Assembly: GCA_020633435.1 (NCBI GenBank)
Contig: JACKDP010000001.1
Coordinates: 124,001 to 188,000, forward strand
Reading direction: 5' to 3'
DNA from: Myxococcales bacterium
GTDB taxonomy: Bacteria > Myxococcota_A > Bradymonadia > UBA7976 > UBA1532
DNA: 64,000 bases
Numbering within the stretch: position 1 is the first letter of the stretch; every line of letters starts with the position of its first letter. The translations under genes and the position numbers were made by a program. Of the stretch, positions 27,804 to 35,391 are shown piece after piece. The notes under the pieces are model-generated. The model worked only from the letters and a program-made list of their open reading frames with translations, was not told where the DNA came from and searched no databases.

Positions 27804-28835
27804 TCAGCCCCCGGGCTTGAAGGCCACCTGGTCGCCCTTCACGTTGATGAGGCCACCCAGGTGGATGATGGGCGAGCCGAGGAGGGAGAGCTGCCCCGCC
27901 TTCGCCTCGACGTTCAGCAAGCCCGACATGACCGTGACCACCGAGGCGTCGACGCTGAGGGTGGCGGCGGACTTGAGGTTGAGGGAGCCGACCGTCCAGA
28001 CCTTGCTGGGCGCGACGTCGAAGCTGGCCTTGGTGGTGATGCTGGCCTCGCCCACCGTCTGGGTCACGGCCCCGCTCTGGATCATCGCGCCGCCGCCGCT
28101 CACCGTCACCGTGGCGCTGCCGCCGGTGCTGCTGAGCTGGCTGGAGGCCGCGATGGCCACGCTCTGGGCCGCGCGGGTGGCCTTGCTGCCGACCGTGACC
28201 GTCTTGGCCTTGTCGACGGTGGCCTCGTAGTTGGCCTGCTTGACCGTGATGTCGTGCTTGACCCCGCTGGTGTGCTGCTTGGTCTTCTCGACCGCCACGG
28301 CCATCGTCTTGCTGGTGAAGTTCACCGAGCCGGCCGGGGCCTTGATGTGGATGTCGCCGGTGGCCGCCAGCAGGGTGATGCTGTCGCCGGCCACGTCGAT
28401 GACCATCCGGTTGTTCATGCTGGAGTCCACCAGCGTGATGAACTCGGCCCCGGCGGTGTCATCGAAGGTCAGCTTGTGGCCCGAGCGCGTCTCGACGACC
28501 TTGTGGTTGTCCTCGCCGTCGGGGTGGCCGGGCTCGGGCAGGGGGTCCTGGCCGTTCCACAGCGAGCCCACCACGTAGGGCCGGTTCATGTCGCCGTGCT
28601 CGAAGACCACCAGCACCTCGTCGCCCACCTCGGGCACGAAGTAGCTGCCGCGATCCTTGCCGGCGTAGAGGGTGGCCAGCCGGGCCCAGTGGCTCTCGGT
28701 GCTGCCGTCCATCCAGGGGAAGATCACCTTGATCTTCCCGAGGTTGTCCGGGTCTTTGTTGTTGGTCACCACGCCGACGTAGACGCCGTCGTAGATGTCG
28801 TCGTCCTGGCTCTGGGGCTGGCCGCTCTTCAGCAT
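27804..28835 (-). CDS. gp5/VgrG-like spike protein, copy A
   Basis: A 343-residue member of the phage baseplate V / VgrG OB-fold group. The N-terminal OB fold (residues 15-110) is recognisable by GVYVGVVTNNKDPDNLGKI, the aromatic PWMDG segment, and VPEVGDEVLVVFEHGD and PYVVGSLWNG. From about residue 125 a long beta-helix of short strands (KVVETRSGHKLTFDD onward) forms the spike shaft. The gp27-like base of a full VgrG is missing, so a separate baseplate protein would be needed. It is a tandem paralogue of the upstream gene, with a 7-bp gap between them. Confidence 0.85.
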   Translation of the reverse strand: MLKSGQPQSQDDDIYDGVYVGVVTNNKDPDNLGKIKVIFPWMDGSTESHWARLATLYAGKDRGSYFVPEVGDEVLVVFEHGDMNRPYVVGSLWNGQDPLPEPGHPDGEDNHKVVETRSGHKLTFDDTAGAEFITLVDSSMNNRMVIDVAGDSITLLAATGDIHIKAPAGSVNFTSKTMAVAVEKTKQHTSGVKHDITVKQANYEATVDKAKTVTVGSKATRAAQSVAIAASSQLSSTGGSATVTVSGGGAMIQSGAVTQTVGEASITTKASFDVAPSKVWTVGSLNLKSAATLSVDASVVTVMSGLLNVEAKAGQLSLLGSPIIHLGGLINVKGDQVAFKPGG

Positions 28836-28842
28836 GGGGCCC

Positions 28843-29865
28843 TCAGCACAGGGTGACGAGGCTCGCCTGGTTCGTCAGGCTGGAGCCGCCGTTGTAGTTG
28901 ATGAGCCCGCCCATCACGGTGAGCAGGCTCGACGAGACGAAGGCCCCGTCGGCGTCGCTCTTGAGGGTGTGGCTGCCCGTGATGAGCGTCGCCGGCCCGG
29001 AGGTCATGATCTCGAGGCGCTGGCCCTTCACGTCGATGTTCAGGCTGCCCGCCGTCAGCACCTCGGGGCCGCTGTTGCGGTGGACGACGCCCGCCTTGAT
29101 CTCGCTCTTGCCGATGGTCTGCACCGAGGCCTGGTCCACGACCATCGAGCCGGACGCCATGCCGAACTTGCCGCTGCCGAACGAGACCGTCAGCGTCTTG
29201 GTGCCGATCTGCCAGAGCTGGCTGGCGGTGGCGTCGCAGGTGGCGCCGATGGTCTCGGTGCGGTCCTTGGAGACCTCGGCCAGCCCGTTGCCCACCTCGA
29301 CGGTGGTGCTGTTGCTGGCGGTGATCTCCATCGTCTTGCACTCGATGTTCACCGGCCCCTGGGGGGCCTTGAACCAGATGTCGCCGGTGGTGGCCTCCAT
29401 GGTGATGAGGTCCTTGGCGACGTCGATCTCGAGGCGCAGCTTGCCGCTCTTGTCGCGCAGCTCGATGAGCTCGGCGCCGTCTTTGTCTTCGAAGCGCAGC
29501 ACATGGCCCGAGCGCGACTGGAACCACTTGGTGTTGTTCTCGCCGTCCGGGTTGCCGGGGCCGGGGGGCGTGTCCTTGCCGTTCCACAGCCCGCCCACCA
29601 TGTAGGGGGTGGCCGGATCGCCCCGCTCGAACATGAGCAGGACCTCGTCCCCCACCTCCGGCATGATGTAGCCGCCCCGATCGGGCCCCGCGTAGAAGCA
29701 GGCGACCCGCACCCAGGTGCTCTCCACCTGGTCGTCCAGCCACGGGTACTTCACCTTGATGCGGCCCCGGTTGTCGGGGTCGTTGTTCGAGGTGACGAGC
29801 CCGACCACGGCCCCCCGGATGACCCCGGTGGAGTTGGCGCGGCGCTGCGGGACGAGATCCACCAT
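28843..29865 (-). CDS. gp5/VgrG-like spike protein, copy B
   Basis: Paralogue of the next gene with the same layout: OB fold (GAVVGLVTSNNDPDNRGRI, KYPWLDD, MPEVGDEVLLMFERGD, PYMVGGLWNG) followed by a beta-helical shaft of regularly spaced hydrophobic strands to the C-terminus (340 residues). The short strands after the OB fold resemble needle domains that trimerise in phage T4 gp5 and VgrG. No effector domain is visible at the tip. The ATG has an AAGG ribosome site within the end of the upstream gene, four bases away. Two adjacent spike genes may give alternative or mixed tips. Confidence 0.85.
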   Translation of the reverse strand: MVDLVPQRRANSTGVIRGAVVGLVTSNNDPDNRGRIKVKYPWLDDQVESTWVRVACFYAGPDRGGYIMPEVGDEVLLMFERGDPATPYMVGGLWNGKDTPPGPGNPDGENNTKWFQSRSGHVLRFEDKDGAELIELRDKSGKLRLEIDVAKDLITMEATTGDIWFKAPQGPVNIECKTMEITASNSTTVEVGNGLAEVSKDRTETIGATCDATASQLWQIGTKTLTVSFGSGKFGMASGSMVVDQASVQTIGKSEIKAGVVHRNSGPEVLTAGSLNIDVKGQRLEIMTSGPATLITGSHTLKSDADGAFVSSSLLTVMGGLINYNGGSSLTNQASLVTLC

Positions 29866-29869
29866 CGGG

Positions 29870-30532
29870 TCAGACCTTCACCACCGTGAGCACCGGCGAG
29901 CGGGCCACATGCCCGCCGCCGCTGGCCTCGAAGTAGAAGTCGGCGCTGCCGCGCGGGCCGGGGGCCGGGGCCTTCCACTTGAAGTCCACGGTGTCCTTCT
30001 CGCCCACCTTGATCTTCACGGGCTCGCCCACGGTGCTGCCGTCCAACGCCACGATATGAAAGGAGATCTCCTCACCGGCCACGAAGCCGTCCACCATGGC
30101 GGAGAGCTTGACGATCTCGCCGGCCTGGGCCTCGGTGCTGCTCCAGCGGGCGAAGACGACCGCCCGGGAGTCCTCGGCCTCGCCGCCCTGGGCGATGGCG
30201 GGGATGGCGGGGCCGCCGCCGCCCGCGAGGGCCGCCTGGGCCTGGTCGCGGGCCTGCTGGCGCAGCTGCCGCCGCTCCAGCCGGGCCAGCCGGGCCTCCA
30301 GGTCCGCCACGCGGCTGGCCTCGGTCTGCTCGGGCGTCGGGGGCTGATCGCGCAGCTGCGTCTTCACCTCCGCCAGCTCGCTCTCCCAGGCGGCGATGCG
30401 CCGCTCCAGGATGGCCAGCGTGCGCGTGGCCAGCTCGATCTTCGCCTGCAACTCGGGCAGCAGGTCGACGGGCGGCGGCTTGGGGGCCGCCGGCGCCTGC
30501 GCCGGATCCTGGGGTTCGACGGGACGGGCCAT
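29870..30532 (-). CDS. Coiled-coil plus beta-domain protein of the spike operon
   Basis: A 220-residue protein without signal peptide. Residues 25-100 are a long charged heptad-like helix (KIELATRTLAILERRIAAWES, VADLEARLARLERRQLRQQ) after a proline-rich head. After a Gly/Ala hinge, residues 120-220 form an Ig- or fibronectin-like beta domain (VKLSAMVDGFVAGEEISFHI, TVDFKWKAPAP, GHVARSPVLTV). First gene of the minus-strand DUF2169/spike operon, with GGAGCG just before its ATG. The coiled coil and Ig fold suggest a structural or adhesive role in the particle. No family is recognised. Confidence 0.65.
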   Translation of the reverse strand: MARPVEPQDPAQAPAAPKPPPVDLLPELQAKIELATRTLAILERRIAAWESELAEVKTQLRDQPPTPEQTEASRVADLEARLARLERRQLRQQARDQAQAALAGGGGPAIPAIAQGGEAEDSRAVVFARWSSTEAQAGEIVKLSAMVDGFVAGEEISFHIVALDGSTVGEPVKIKVGEKDTVDFKWKAPAPGPRGSADFYFEASGGGHVARSPVLTVVKV

Positions 30533-30605
30533 TTCGCTCCGCGCGGGGGGTCTGCCTCAACCGCGCCAGTGTAGCCCGAAGCCGCGTTGAAGACGAGGGA
30601 TCGAT

Positions 30606-31463
30606 CTAGAGACTGCCGGCGGCGAAGGTCTCGCAGGCGTCCAGGCGGCCGGCCTCGAAGCCGCGCTTGAACCACCGGACGCGCTGGTCGGAGGAGCCGT
30701 GCGTCCACGACTCGGGGTGCACCGTCCCGCGGGCCTGCTTCTGCAGCCGGTCGTCGCCGATGGCCGCGGCGGCCTTCAGCCCCTCCTCCAGGTCGCCGGG
30801 CTCGAGCAGCTTGCGCGCCTTGTGGGCGTGGTGGGCCCAGACCCCGGAGTAGCAGTCCGCCTGCAGCTCCATGCGCACGGACAGGGCGTTGGCCTCGGCC
30901 TTCGGCAGCGCCCGCCGCTGGCGGTGGACCTGGGCCGAGGTGCCCAGCAGGTTCTGGACGTGGTGGCCGATCTCGTGGGCGACGACGTAGGCCCGGGCGA
31001 AGTCGCCGGGGGCCCCGAAGCGGCGCTCCAGATCGCCGAAGAAGCTCAGATCGAGGTAGGCCTTCTGGTCGGCCGGGCAGTAGAAGGGGCCCACGGCCTT
31101 GCCCTGGAAGCCGCAGGCCGACTCGACGCCGTCGCTGAAGAGCACCAGCTTCGGCTCCACGTACGCCTTCCCCTGCCCCTTGAAGATCCCCTGCCAGGTC
31201 TCCTCGGTGTCGGCCAGGATGACCGCCACGAACTTCGCCTGGGCGTCCTCCTCGGGGCTGCGCGGGGCCTGGGCGCCGGGGCTCTGGGCCGCGGGCTGGC
31301 TGCCGCCGCTCCCCAGGAGCGCGCTGACGTCGACCCCGAAGAACAGCCCCACCAGCACGGCGACGAGCCCCAGGCCGCCCCCCACCTTGACCTGCGGGGA
31401 CATGCCCCCGCGCCCACGCCGATCCTCTACGTTGTCGCTCTGCCGGCGGCCTTCCCAGCGCAT
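30606..31463 (-). CDS. ypfJ: YpfJ-type neutral zinc metallopeptidase
   Basis: Membrane-anchored putative zinc metallopeptidase of the YpfJ/KPN_02809 family. It starts with the family hallmark RWEGRRQSDNVEDRRG, has one membrane helix (LGLVAVLVGLFFGVDVSALL, residues about 25-45) and an outward-facing domain with the zinc motif HEIGHHVQ and the distal ELQADCYSGVWAHH segment. SACGFQ and GPFYCPAD are also typical. The start was set at the ATG with GGAGG five bases upstream, giving MRWEG as in E. coli; the product has 285 residues. Substrate unknown. It is divergent from the PHA operon. Confidence 0.92.
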   Translation of the reverse strand: MRWEGRRQSDNVEDRRGRGGMSPQVKVGGGLGLVAVLVGLFFGVDVSALLGSGGSQPAAQSPGAQAPRSPEEDAQAKFVAVILADTEETWQGIFKGQGKAYVEPKLVLFSDGVESACGFQGKAVGPFYCPADQKAYLDLSFFGDLERRFGAPGDFARAYVVAHEIGHHVQNLLGTSAQVHRQRRALPKAEANALSVRMELQADCYSGVWAHHAHKARKLLEPGDLEEGLKAAAAIGDDRLQKQARGTVHPESWTHGSSDQRVRWFKRGFEAGRLDACETFAAGSL

Positions 31464-31528
31464 CCCGTCCTCCATCGTCGCCGCGGCATTGGACCACGCC
31501 CGCCCCGAGACGTCACCGCGCGCCCGAC

Positions 31529-31547
31529 TTTTGTGCACTGCACAAAA
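31529..31547. promoter_or_regulatory. Perfect 19-bp palindrome, probable PhaR operator
   Basis: TTTTGTGCA-C-TGCACAAAA is a perfect inverted repeat with a one-base centre. It ends five bases before the -35 box of the PHA operon promoter. TGCA-rich dyads are known binding sites of PhaR-type regulators near phasin genes, and a phaR gene lies in this cluster. It also lies between the divergent ypfJ and PHA genes. Identity of the binding protein is inferred. Confidence 0.65.
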
Positions 31548-31552
31548 ACCGC

Positions 31553-31581
31553 TTGACCGCGTTTTCTGCGTCCTCTACAAC
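31553..31581 (+). promoter_or_regulatory. Sigma-70 promoter of the PHA operon
   Basis: TTGACC and TACAAC are separated by exactly 17 bp and match the sigma-70 consensus in five and four positions. Start of transcription would fall near 31588, leaving a leader of about 40 nt before the phasin ATG, which has GGAGAGG upstream. Confidence 0.65.
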
Positions 31582-31627
31582 GATTCTTGCGCACGGCAGC
31601 ACCGCCCAGGGCGGAGAGGTGAAGGGC

Positions 31628-31879
31628 ATGGACAAGGTCTTCGAGAAGTCGCAGTCGCTCCTGAGCGAGCAGGCCGAGTGGTTCACCGGGCACGGCACCA
31701 AGGTCGTCGAGACCCTGGCCGCCGACAGCGAGGCCGTGGTCTCGGCCTTCCGCACCGGCGTCGAGACGGCCCTGAAGCACCAGGCCGAGCTCATGGAGCT
31801 GAGCATGGCGCAGCTCAAGAAGGCCGGGGAGGCCCAGCTCGCCCTGTGGCGCGAGGCCTTCAACTGGAAGGCGGCCTGA
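31628..31879 (+). CDS. Phasin-like PHA granule protein
   Basis: An 83-residue all-helical protein with amphipathic heptads (FEKSQSLLSEQAEWFTGHG, ALKHQAELMELSMAQLKKAG) like phasins, which coat polyhydroxyalkanoate granules. It is shorter than typical phasins (110-190 residues). First gene of a five-gene cluster; four bases separate it from the PhaE-like gene. The ATG is preceded by GGAGAGG. High expression control by the palindrome and promoter just upstream fits a phasin, whose synthesis is normally repressed by PhaR until granules form. The assignment rests on context and helical character. Confidence 0.7.
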   Translation: MDKVFEKSQSLLSEQAEWFTGHGTKVVETLAADSEAVVSAFRTGVETALKHQAELMELSMAQLKKAGEAQLALWREAFNWKAA

Positions 31880-31883
31880 TCTG

Positions 31884-32306
31884 ATGGCCGGCAACCCGTT
31901 CCTCCAGTGGATGCAGGCCCTCGGCCAGCCCGGCGACGCGATGAAGACCTGGGAAGACTGGCTCTCCGGCCAGCTCGAGAAGGTCTCGCGCAACGAGGCG
32001 TTCCTGGGCCAGATGGGCCGCATGCTGGGCGACTCCTTCCAGGTGAAGGCCCAGATGGACCGGCTCATGGAGCAGTCCCTGCGCGGGCTGCGGCTGCCGA
32101 CCCAGAGCGACGTGGAGGGGCTGCACAAGCGCCTCGACGGCCTGGAGCGGCGGCTGGATGATCTGGAGGGGCGGGCCGCCCCGGGCGCCGGGCCGGATCC
32201 GCGGCTCGACGCCCTGGTGGATCGCATCGAAGAGGTGGCGGCGCAGGTCGAGGCCCTGGAGGCCCAGAAGACCCGCGCCCCCCGCAAGAAGCCCACGGCG
32301 GAGTGA
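31884..32306 (+). CDS. Short PhaE-like PHA synthase subunit
   Basis: A 140-residue protein with the C-terminal signature of PhaE/PHA-synthase-associated proteins: QVKAQMDRLMEQSLRGLRLP followed by TQSDVEGLHKRLDGLERRLDD, a coiled coil. Classical PhaE of class III synthases is about 360 residues, so this is a reduced form; proteins of this size are often called phasin or PhaE-like. The tail is Lys-rich (KTRAPRKKP). It sits directly before phaC, and its stop lies 11 bases before the phaC start. It probably binds and stabilises the synthase on the granule surface. Confidence 0.75.
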   Translation: MAGNPFLQWMQALGQPGDAMKTWEDWLSGQLEKVSRNEAFLGQMGRMLGDSFQVKAQMDRLMEQSLRGLRLPTQSDVEGLHKRLDGLERRLDDLEGRAAPGAGPDPRLDALVDRIEEVAAQVEALEAQKTRAPRKKPTAE

Positions 32307-32317
32307 GGAGGCACGTC

Positions 32318-33364
32318 ATGCAGCAAGTCGCTCTGGCCGTGAAGGACGCGGTGGCCCGCCTGGTGCCCGCCGAGATCCGCGGCGTCGACAAGGAGACGGG
32401 CCACCTCCCCTACGAGGTCGTCAGCAGCCGCGGCTGCATGCAGGTGCTCTACTTCGCCCCCCGGGGCGAGGTGCGGCACAAGACGCCCGTCGTCTTCGCG
32501 TACTCGCTCATCAACCGCTGGTACATCCTGGACTTCATGCCCGGGCGCAGCCTGATCGAGCACCTGACGGGCGCGGGGCACCCCTGCTACGTCATCGACT
32601 GGGGCGTGCCCGGGGTGGCCGAGCGCCACAAGACGTGGGCCGACTACGCCGTGCGGCTGGTCGATCACGCCATGCGGACGGCCTGCGAGCGCGAGGGCGT
32701 CGAGCAGGCGCACCTGTACGGCTACTGCATGGGCGGCACCCTGGCCCTGTGCTACGCCGCGCTGCGCCCGGCCCGGGTCAAGAGCTTCGTGGCCATGGCC
32801 ACCCCCGTCGACTTCCACGATGAGGGGCTGCTGTCGCTGTGGACGCGGCCCGAGAACTTCGACGCCGACAAGCTGGTCGAGGCCTACGGCAACGTGCCCA
32901 CCTGGCTGATGGAGAGCGGGTTTCGCTTCCTGAACCCCGTCGCCAACCAGTCCAAGTGGCGGTCGCTCTGGGAGAACCGCGACGCCCCCGGCTTCGCGGA
33001 GACGTGGCGCCGCATGGAGAAGTGGTCGTCCGACAACGTGCCCTTCCCGGGCGAGGTCTACCGGCAGTACATCCGCGACTGCTACCAGACCAACCGCTTC
33101 CTGCGCGGCGAGATGATCGCCGACGGGGAGCGCGTGGATCACGGCGCCTACACCGGCCCGATGCTGCTGGTGCTCGCCAGCAAGGATCACATCGTGCCGC
33201 GCACCAGCGCCCTGGCGCTCTGCGACGTGACGGGCAGCGACGACGTGACGGTGCTCGAGTTCCCCGCGGGGCACATCGGCCTGTCCACCTCCAGCAAGGG
33301 GCCGCGGCAGTACTGGCCGCAGATCGCCGACTGGCTGGCCGCGAAGGGCGAGCCCACCTCGTGA
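32318..33364 (+). CDS. phaC: Poly(3-hydroxyalkanoate) synthase, class III type
   Basis: Polymerises hydroxyacyl-CoA into polyhydroxyalkanoate storage polymer. At 348 residues it matches class III PhaC (about 355-365). The alpha/beta-hydrolase triad is visible: C137 in the lipase-like box GYCMGG (residues 135-140), D290 in ASKDHIVP and H319 in AGHIG. The class-typical INRWYILDFMPGRS and VIDWG segments are present. The ATG is preceded by GAGGAG; an earlier in-frame GTG would add five residues. The gene follows the PhaE-like partner, and its stop overlaps the GTG of the acyl-CoA synthetase, so substrate activation and polymerisation are coupled. Confidence 0.95.
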   Translation: MQQVALAVKDAVARLVPAEIRGVDKETGHLPYEVVSSRGCMQVLYFAPRGEVRHKTPVVFAYSLINRWYILDFMPGRSLIEHLTGAGHPCYVIDWGVPGVAERHKTWADYAVRLVDHAMRTACEREGVEQAHLYGYCMGGTLALCYAALRPARVKSFVAMATPVDFHDEGLLSLWTRPENFDADKLVEAYGNVPTWLMESGFRFLNPVANQSKWRSLWENRDAPGFAETWRRMEKWSSDNVPFPGEVYRQYIRDCYQTNRFLRGEMIADGERVDHGAYTGPMLLVLASKDHIVPRTSALALCDVTGSDDVTVLEFPAGHIGLSTSSKGPRQYWPQIADWLAAKGEPTS

Positions 33365-34827
33365 TCACCGGGGCCGCCGACTTCGTGCAGCAGTGGGCCC
33401 GCACGGCCCCCTGGCGCGTCGCCCTGCGCGACGCCGTCACCGGGGCCGCGCGCACCTACGGCGAGCTGGACGCCCGGGGCTGGGCCATCGCCCACGCCCT
33501 CGCCAGCCACGGCGTCAAGGCGGGGGACCGCGTGGCCCTGCTGGCCCGCAACTCCCTGGAAACCTTCGAGATCCTGGTGGCGTGCCTGCGCCTGGGGGCG
33601 GTCTTCACCCCCCTGAACTGGCGCCTCGCCACCGCCGAGCTGGCCGACATCGCCGCCGACTGCGCCCCCCGGCTCGTGCTGCACGACGCCGTGGAGGCCG
33701 ACCGCGCGGGCAGCCTGGGGGTCCCGCCCCTGGCCGTCGCGGCCCTCGACGACGCCCGCGGCCAGGCCGCCGGCGGCCCCGGCCACGACCCCGAGGCGCT
33801 GGCGATGCTGCTGTACACCAGCGGCACGACCGGCCGCCCCAAGGGCGTCATGGTCCCCCACCGGCAGGTCTTCTGGAACGCCATCAACACCGTCTACGCC
33901 TGCGATCTGCAGGCCCAGGACCGGGTGCTGGCCTTCCTGCCGCTCTTCCACACCGGCGGTATCAACTGCCTGGCGCTGCCGGCCCTGTACCGCGGCGCCA
34001 CCGTGGTGCTGATGGGGGCCTTCGACCCCGAGCTGGCCCTGCGCACCATGGCCGAGCAGCGCATCACCACCACCGTGGCGGTGCCGACGATGTACGGCAT
34101 GCTGCTGGAGGCGGGCCTCGATCGCTACGACCTGACCAGCGTGCACACCCTGCTCTGCGGCGGCGCCCCGTGCCCCGATCCGCTGCTGGACGCCTGGCTG
34201 GATCGCGGGTTCTGCTTCCGGCAGGGCTTCGGCATGACCGAGGTGGGCCCCAACTGCTTCTCCCTGCCGCCGCACCTCATCCGGCGCAAGCGCGGCAGCG
34301 TGGGCCTGCCCGTCCTGCACGGGGACGCGGCGGTCCTGGGCCCCGACGGCGCCCGCCTGCCCCCGGGATCGGTGGGCGAGCTCTGCCTGGCCGGCCCCCA
34401 CGTGGCCGCCGGCTACTGGAACCGCCCCGCGGACTTCCAGGCCGTCTACCGCGACGGCTGGTTCCACACCGGCGACCTGGCCGCCACCGACGAGGACGGC
34501 TTCTTCCGCATCGCCGGGCGCCAGAAGGACATGTTCATCAGCGGCGGGGAGAACGTGTACCCCGCCGAGGTCGAGAGCGTCATCCAGGGCCACCCCGACG
34601 TGGAGCAGGTCGCCGTCCTCGGCGTGCCTGACGAGCGCTGGGGGGAGGTGGGCCTGGCGGTCATCGTGCCGCGCGGTGACGCCCTCGACGCCGAGGTCAT
34701 CCTCGCCTGGTGCCGTGCGCGCCTGGCGAAGTTCAAGGTGCCGCGCCGCATCGCCCTGGTCGATGCCCTGCCGCAGAACGCCAGCGGCAAGGTCGAGAAG
34801 GCCACGCTGCGCGCCCGGTACCGTTGA
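33361..34827 (+). CDS. Acyl-CoA synthetase (AMP-binding) of PHA operon
   Basis: ATP-dependent acyl-CoA ligase of 488 residues. The P-loop-like motif YTSGTTGRPKG lies at residues 152-162. Other ANL-family motifs follow: RQGFGMTEVGP (A5 region), GWFHTGDLA with the ribose-binding Asp, the hinge GRQKDMFISGGENVYP and the catalytic Lys in NASGKVEK near the C-terminus. It starts at GTG inside the phaC stop (GTGA overlap). Context suggests it supplies hydroxyacyl-CoA monomers to the synthase, possibly from free fatty or hydroxy acids; the chain length cannot be read from sequence. Confidence 0.88.
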   Translation: MITGAADFVQQWARTAPWRVALRDAVTGAARTYGELDARGWAIAHALASHGVKAGDRVALLARNSLETFEILVACLRLGAVFTPLNWRLATAELADIAADCAPRLVLHDAVEADRAGSLGVPPLAVAALDDARGQAAGGPGHDPEALAMLLYTSGTTGRPKGVMVPHRQVFWNAINTVYACDLQAQDRVLAFLPLFHTGGINCLALPALYRGATVVLMGAFDPELALRTMAEQRITTTVAVPTMYGMLLEAGLDRYDLTSVHTLLCGGAPCPDPLLDAWLDRGFCFRQGFGMTEVGPNCFSLPPHLIRRKRGSVGLPVLHGDAAVLGPDGARLPPGSVGELCLAGPHVAAGYWNRPADFQAVYRDGWFHTGDLAATDEDGFFRIAGRQKDMFISGGENVYPAEVESVIQGHPDVEQVAVLGVPDERWGEVGLAVIVPRGDALDAEVILAWCRARLAKFKVPRRIALVDALPQNASGKVEKATLRARYR

Positions 34828-34843
34828 GCGCCCCCGATCGCCT

Positions 34844-34882
34844 GCGGGCCCGTCGCCTTTACGTGCGCGGCGGCGGGCCCGC
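34844..34882 (+). terminator. Possible hairpin after the synthetase gene
   Basis: GCGGGCCCG and CGGGCCCGC form an inverted repeat with a 21-nt loop, followed by CCTTTCCCC rather than a clear U-run. It may attenuate read-through into phaR. A weak TTGACG / CAGATC pair with 17-bp spacing (34902-34930) could give phaR its own promoter. Confidence 0.3.
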
Positions 34883-34954
34883 GCCTTTCCCCGCGGCGAG
34901 GTTGACGCCCGCCGCGCGATGGGCCAGATCCAGGCGCGACCGCAGGAGAACCTC

Positions 34955-35389
34955 ATGAAGCCGGTGCTCATCAAGCGCTACGCGAACCGCCGCCTCTACG
35001 ACACCGGCCACAGCCGCTACATCACCCTCGAAGACCTGGCCCATGACATCGCCCAGGGCCGGCGGGTGAAGGTCGAGGACGCCAAGACGGGCGAGGACCT
35101 GACGCAGCGCACCCTCATGCAGGTGCTCCTCACCGACGCCCACGCCCACAAGCTCGAGTTCCTGCCCGAGGACTTCCTGCACGTCCTCATCAGCCTCGAA
35201 GATCAGTCGCTGATCCGCCTGTTTGCGCACTACCTGAAGATGACGCTGAGCTCGTTCACGGTGGCCCAGCAGGCCATGGCCCAGAACCTGGAGCTCTTCC
35301 GCACCATGGCCCCGGGCCCCGCCGACATGATGAGCACGCTGGTGGGCCTGATGCAGGGCCGCAAGCCCGGCGACCCGCCCACCGGCTGA
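34955..35389 (+). CDS. phaR: PHA synthesis regulator PhaR
   Basis: DNA-binding repressor that senses PHA granules and controls phasin synthesis. The N-terminal domain (residues 1-60) is the PHB/PHA accumulation regulator fold, with the near-invariant KRYANRRLYDT and SRYITLEDLA, then the KVEDAKTGEDLT strand. The following helices (TQRTLMQVLLTD, LFAHYLKMTLSSFTVAQQA) form the second, polymer-binding part. The 144-residue length is slightly short of the family's usual 150-190. The ATG is preceded by AGGAG. It probably binds the palindrome upstream of the phasin gene. Its stop is two bases from that of the convergent lipoprotein gene. Confidence 0.93.
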   Translation: MKPVLIKRYANRRLYDTGHSRYITLEDLAHDIAQGRRVKVEDAKTGEDLTQRTLMQVLLTDAHAHKLEFLPEDFLHVLISLEDQSLIRLFAHYLKMTLSSFTVAQQAMAQNLELFRTMAPGPADMMSTLVGLMQGRKPGDPPTG

Positions 35390-35391
35390 GG

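Noticed and set aside
34902..34930. TTGACG-17-CAGATC as a separate phaR promoter
   Set aside because: The -10 match is poor; noted inside the hairpin entry rather than listed as a feature.
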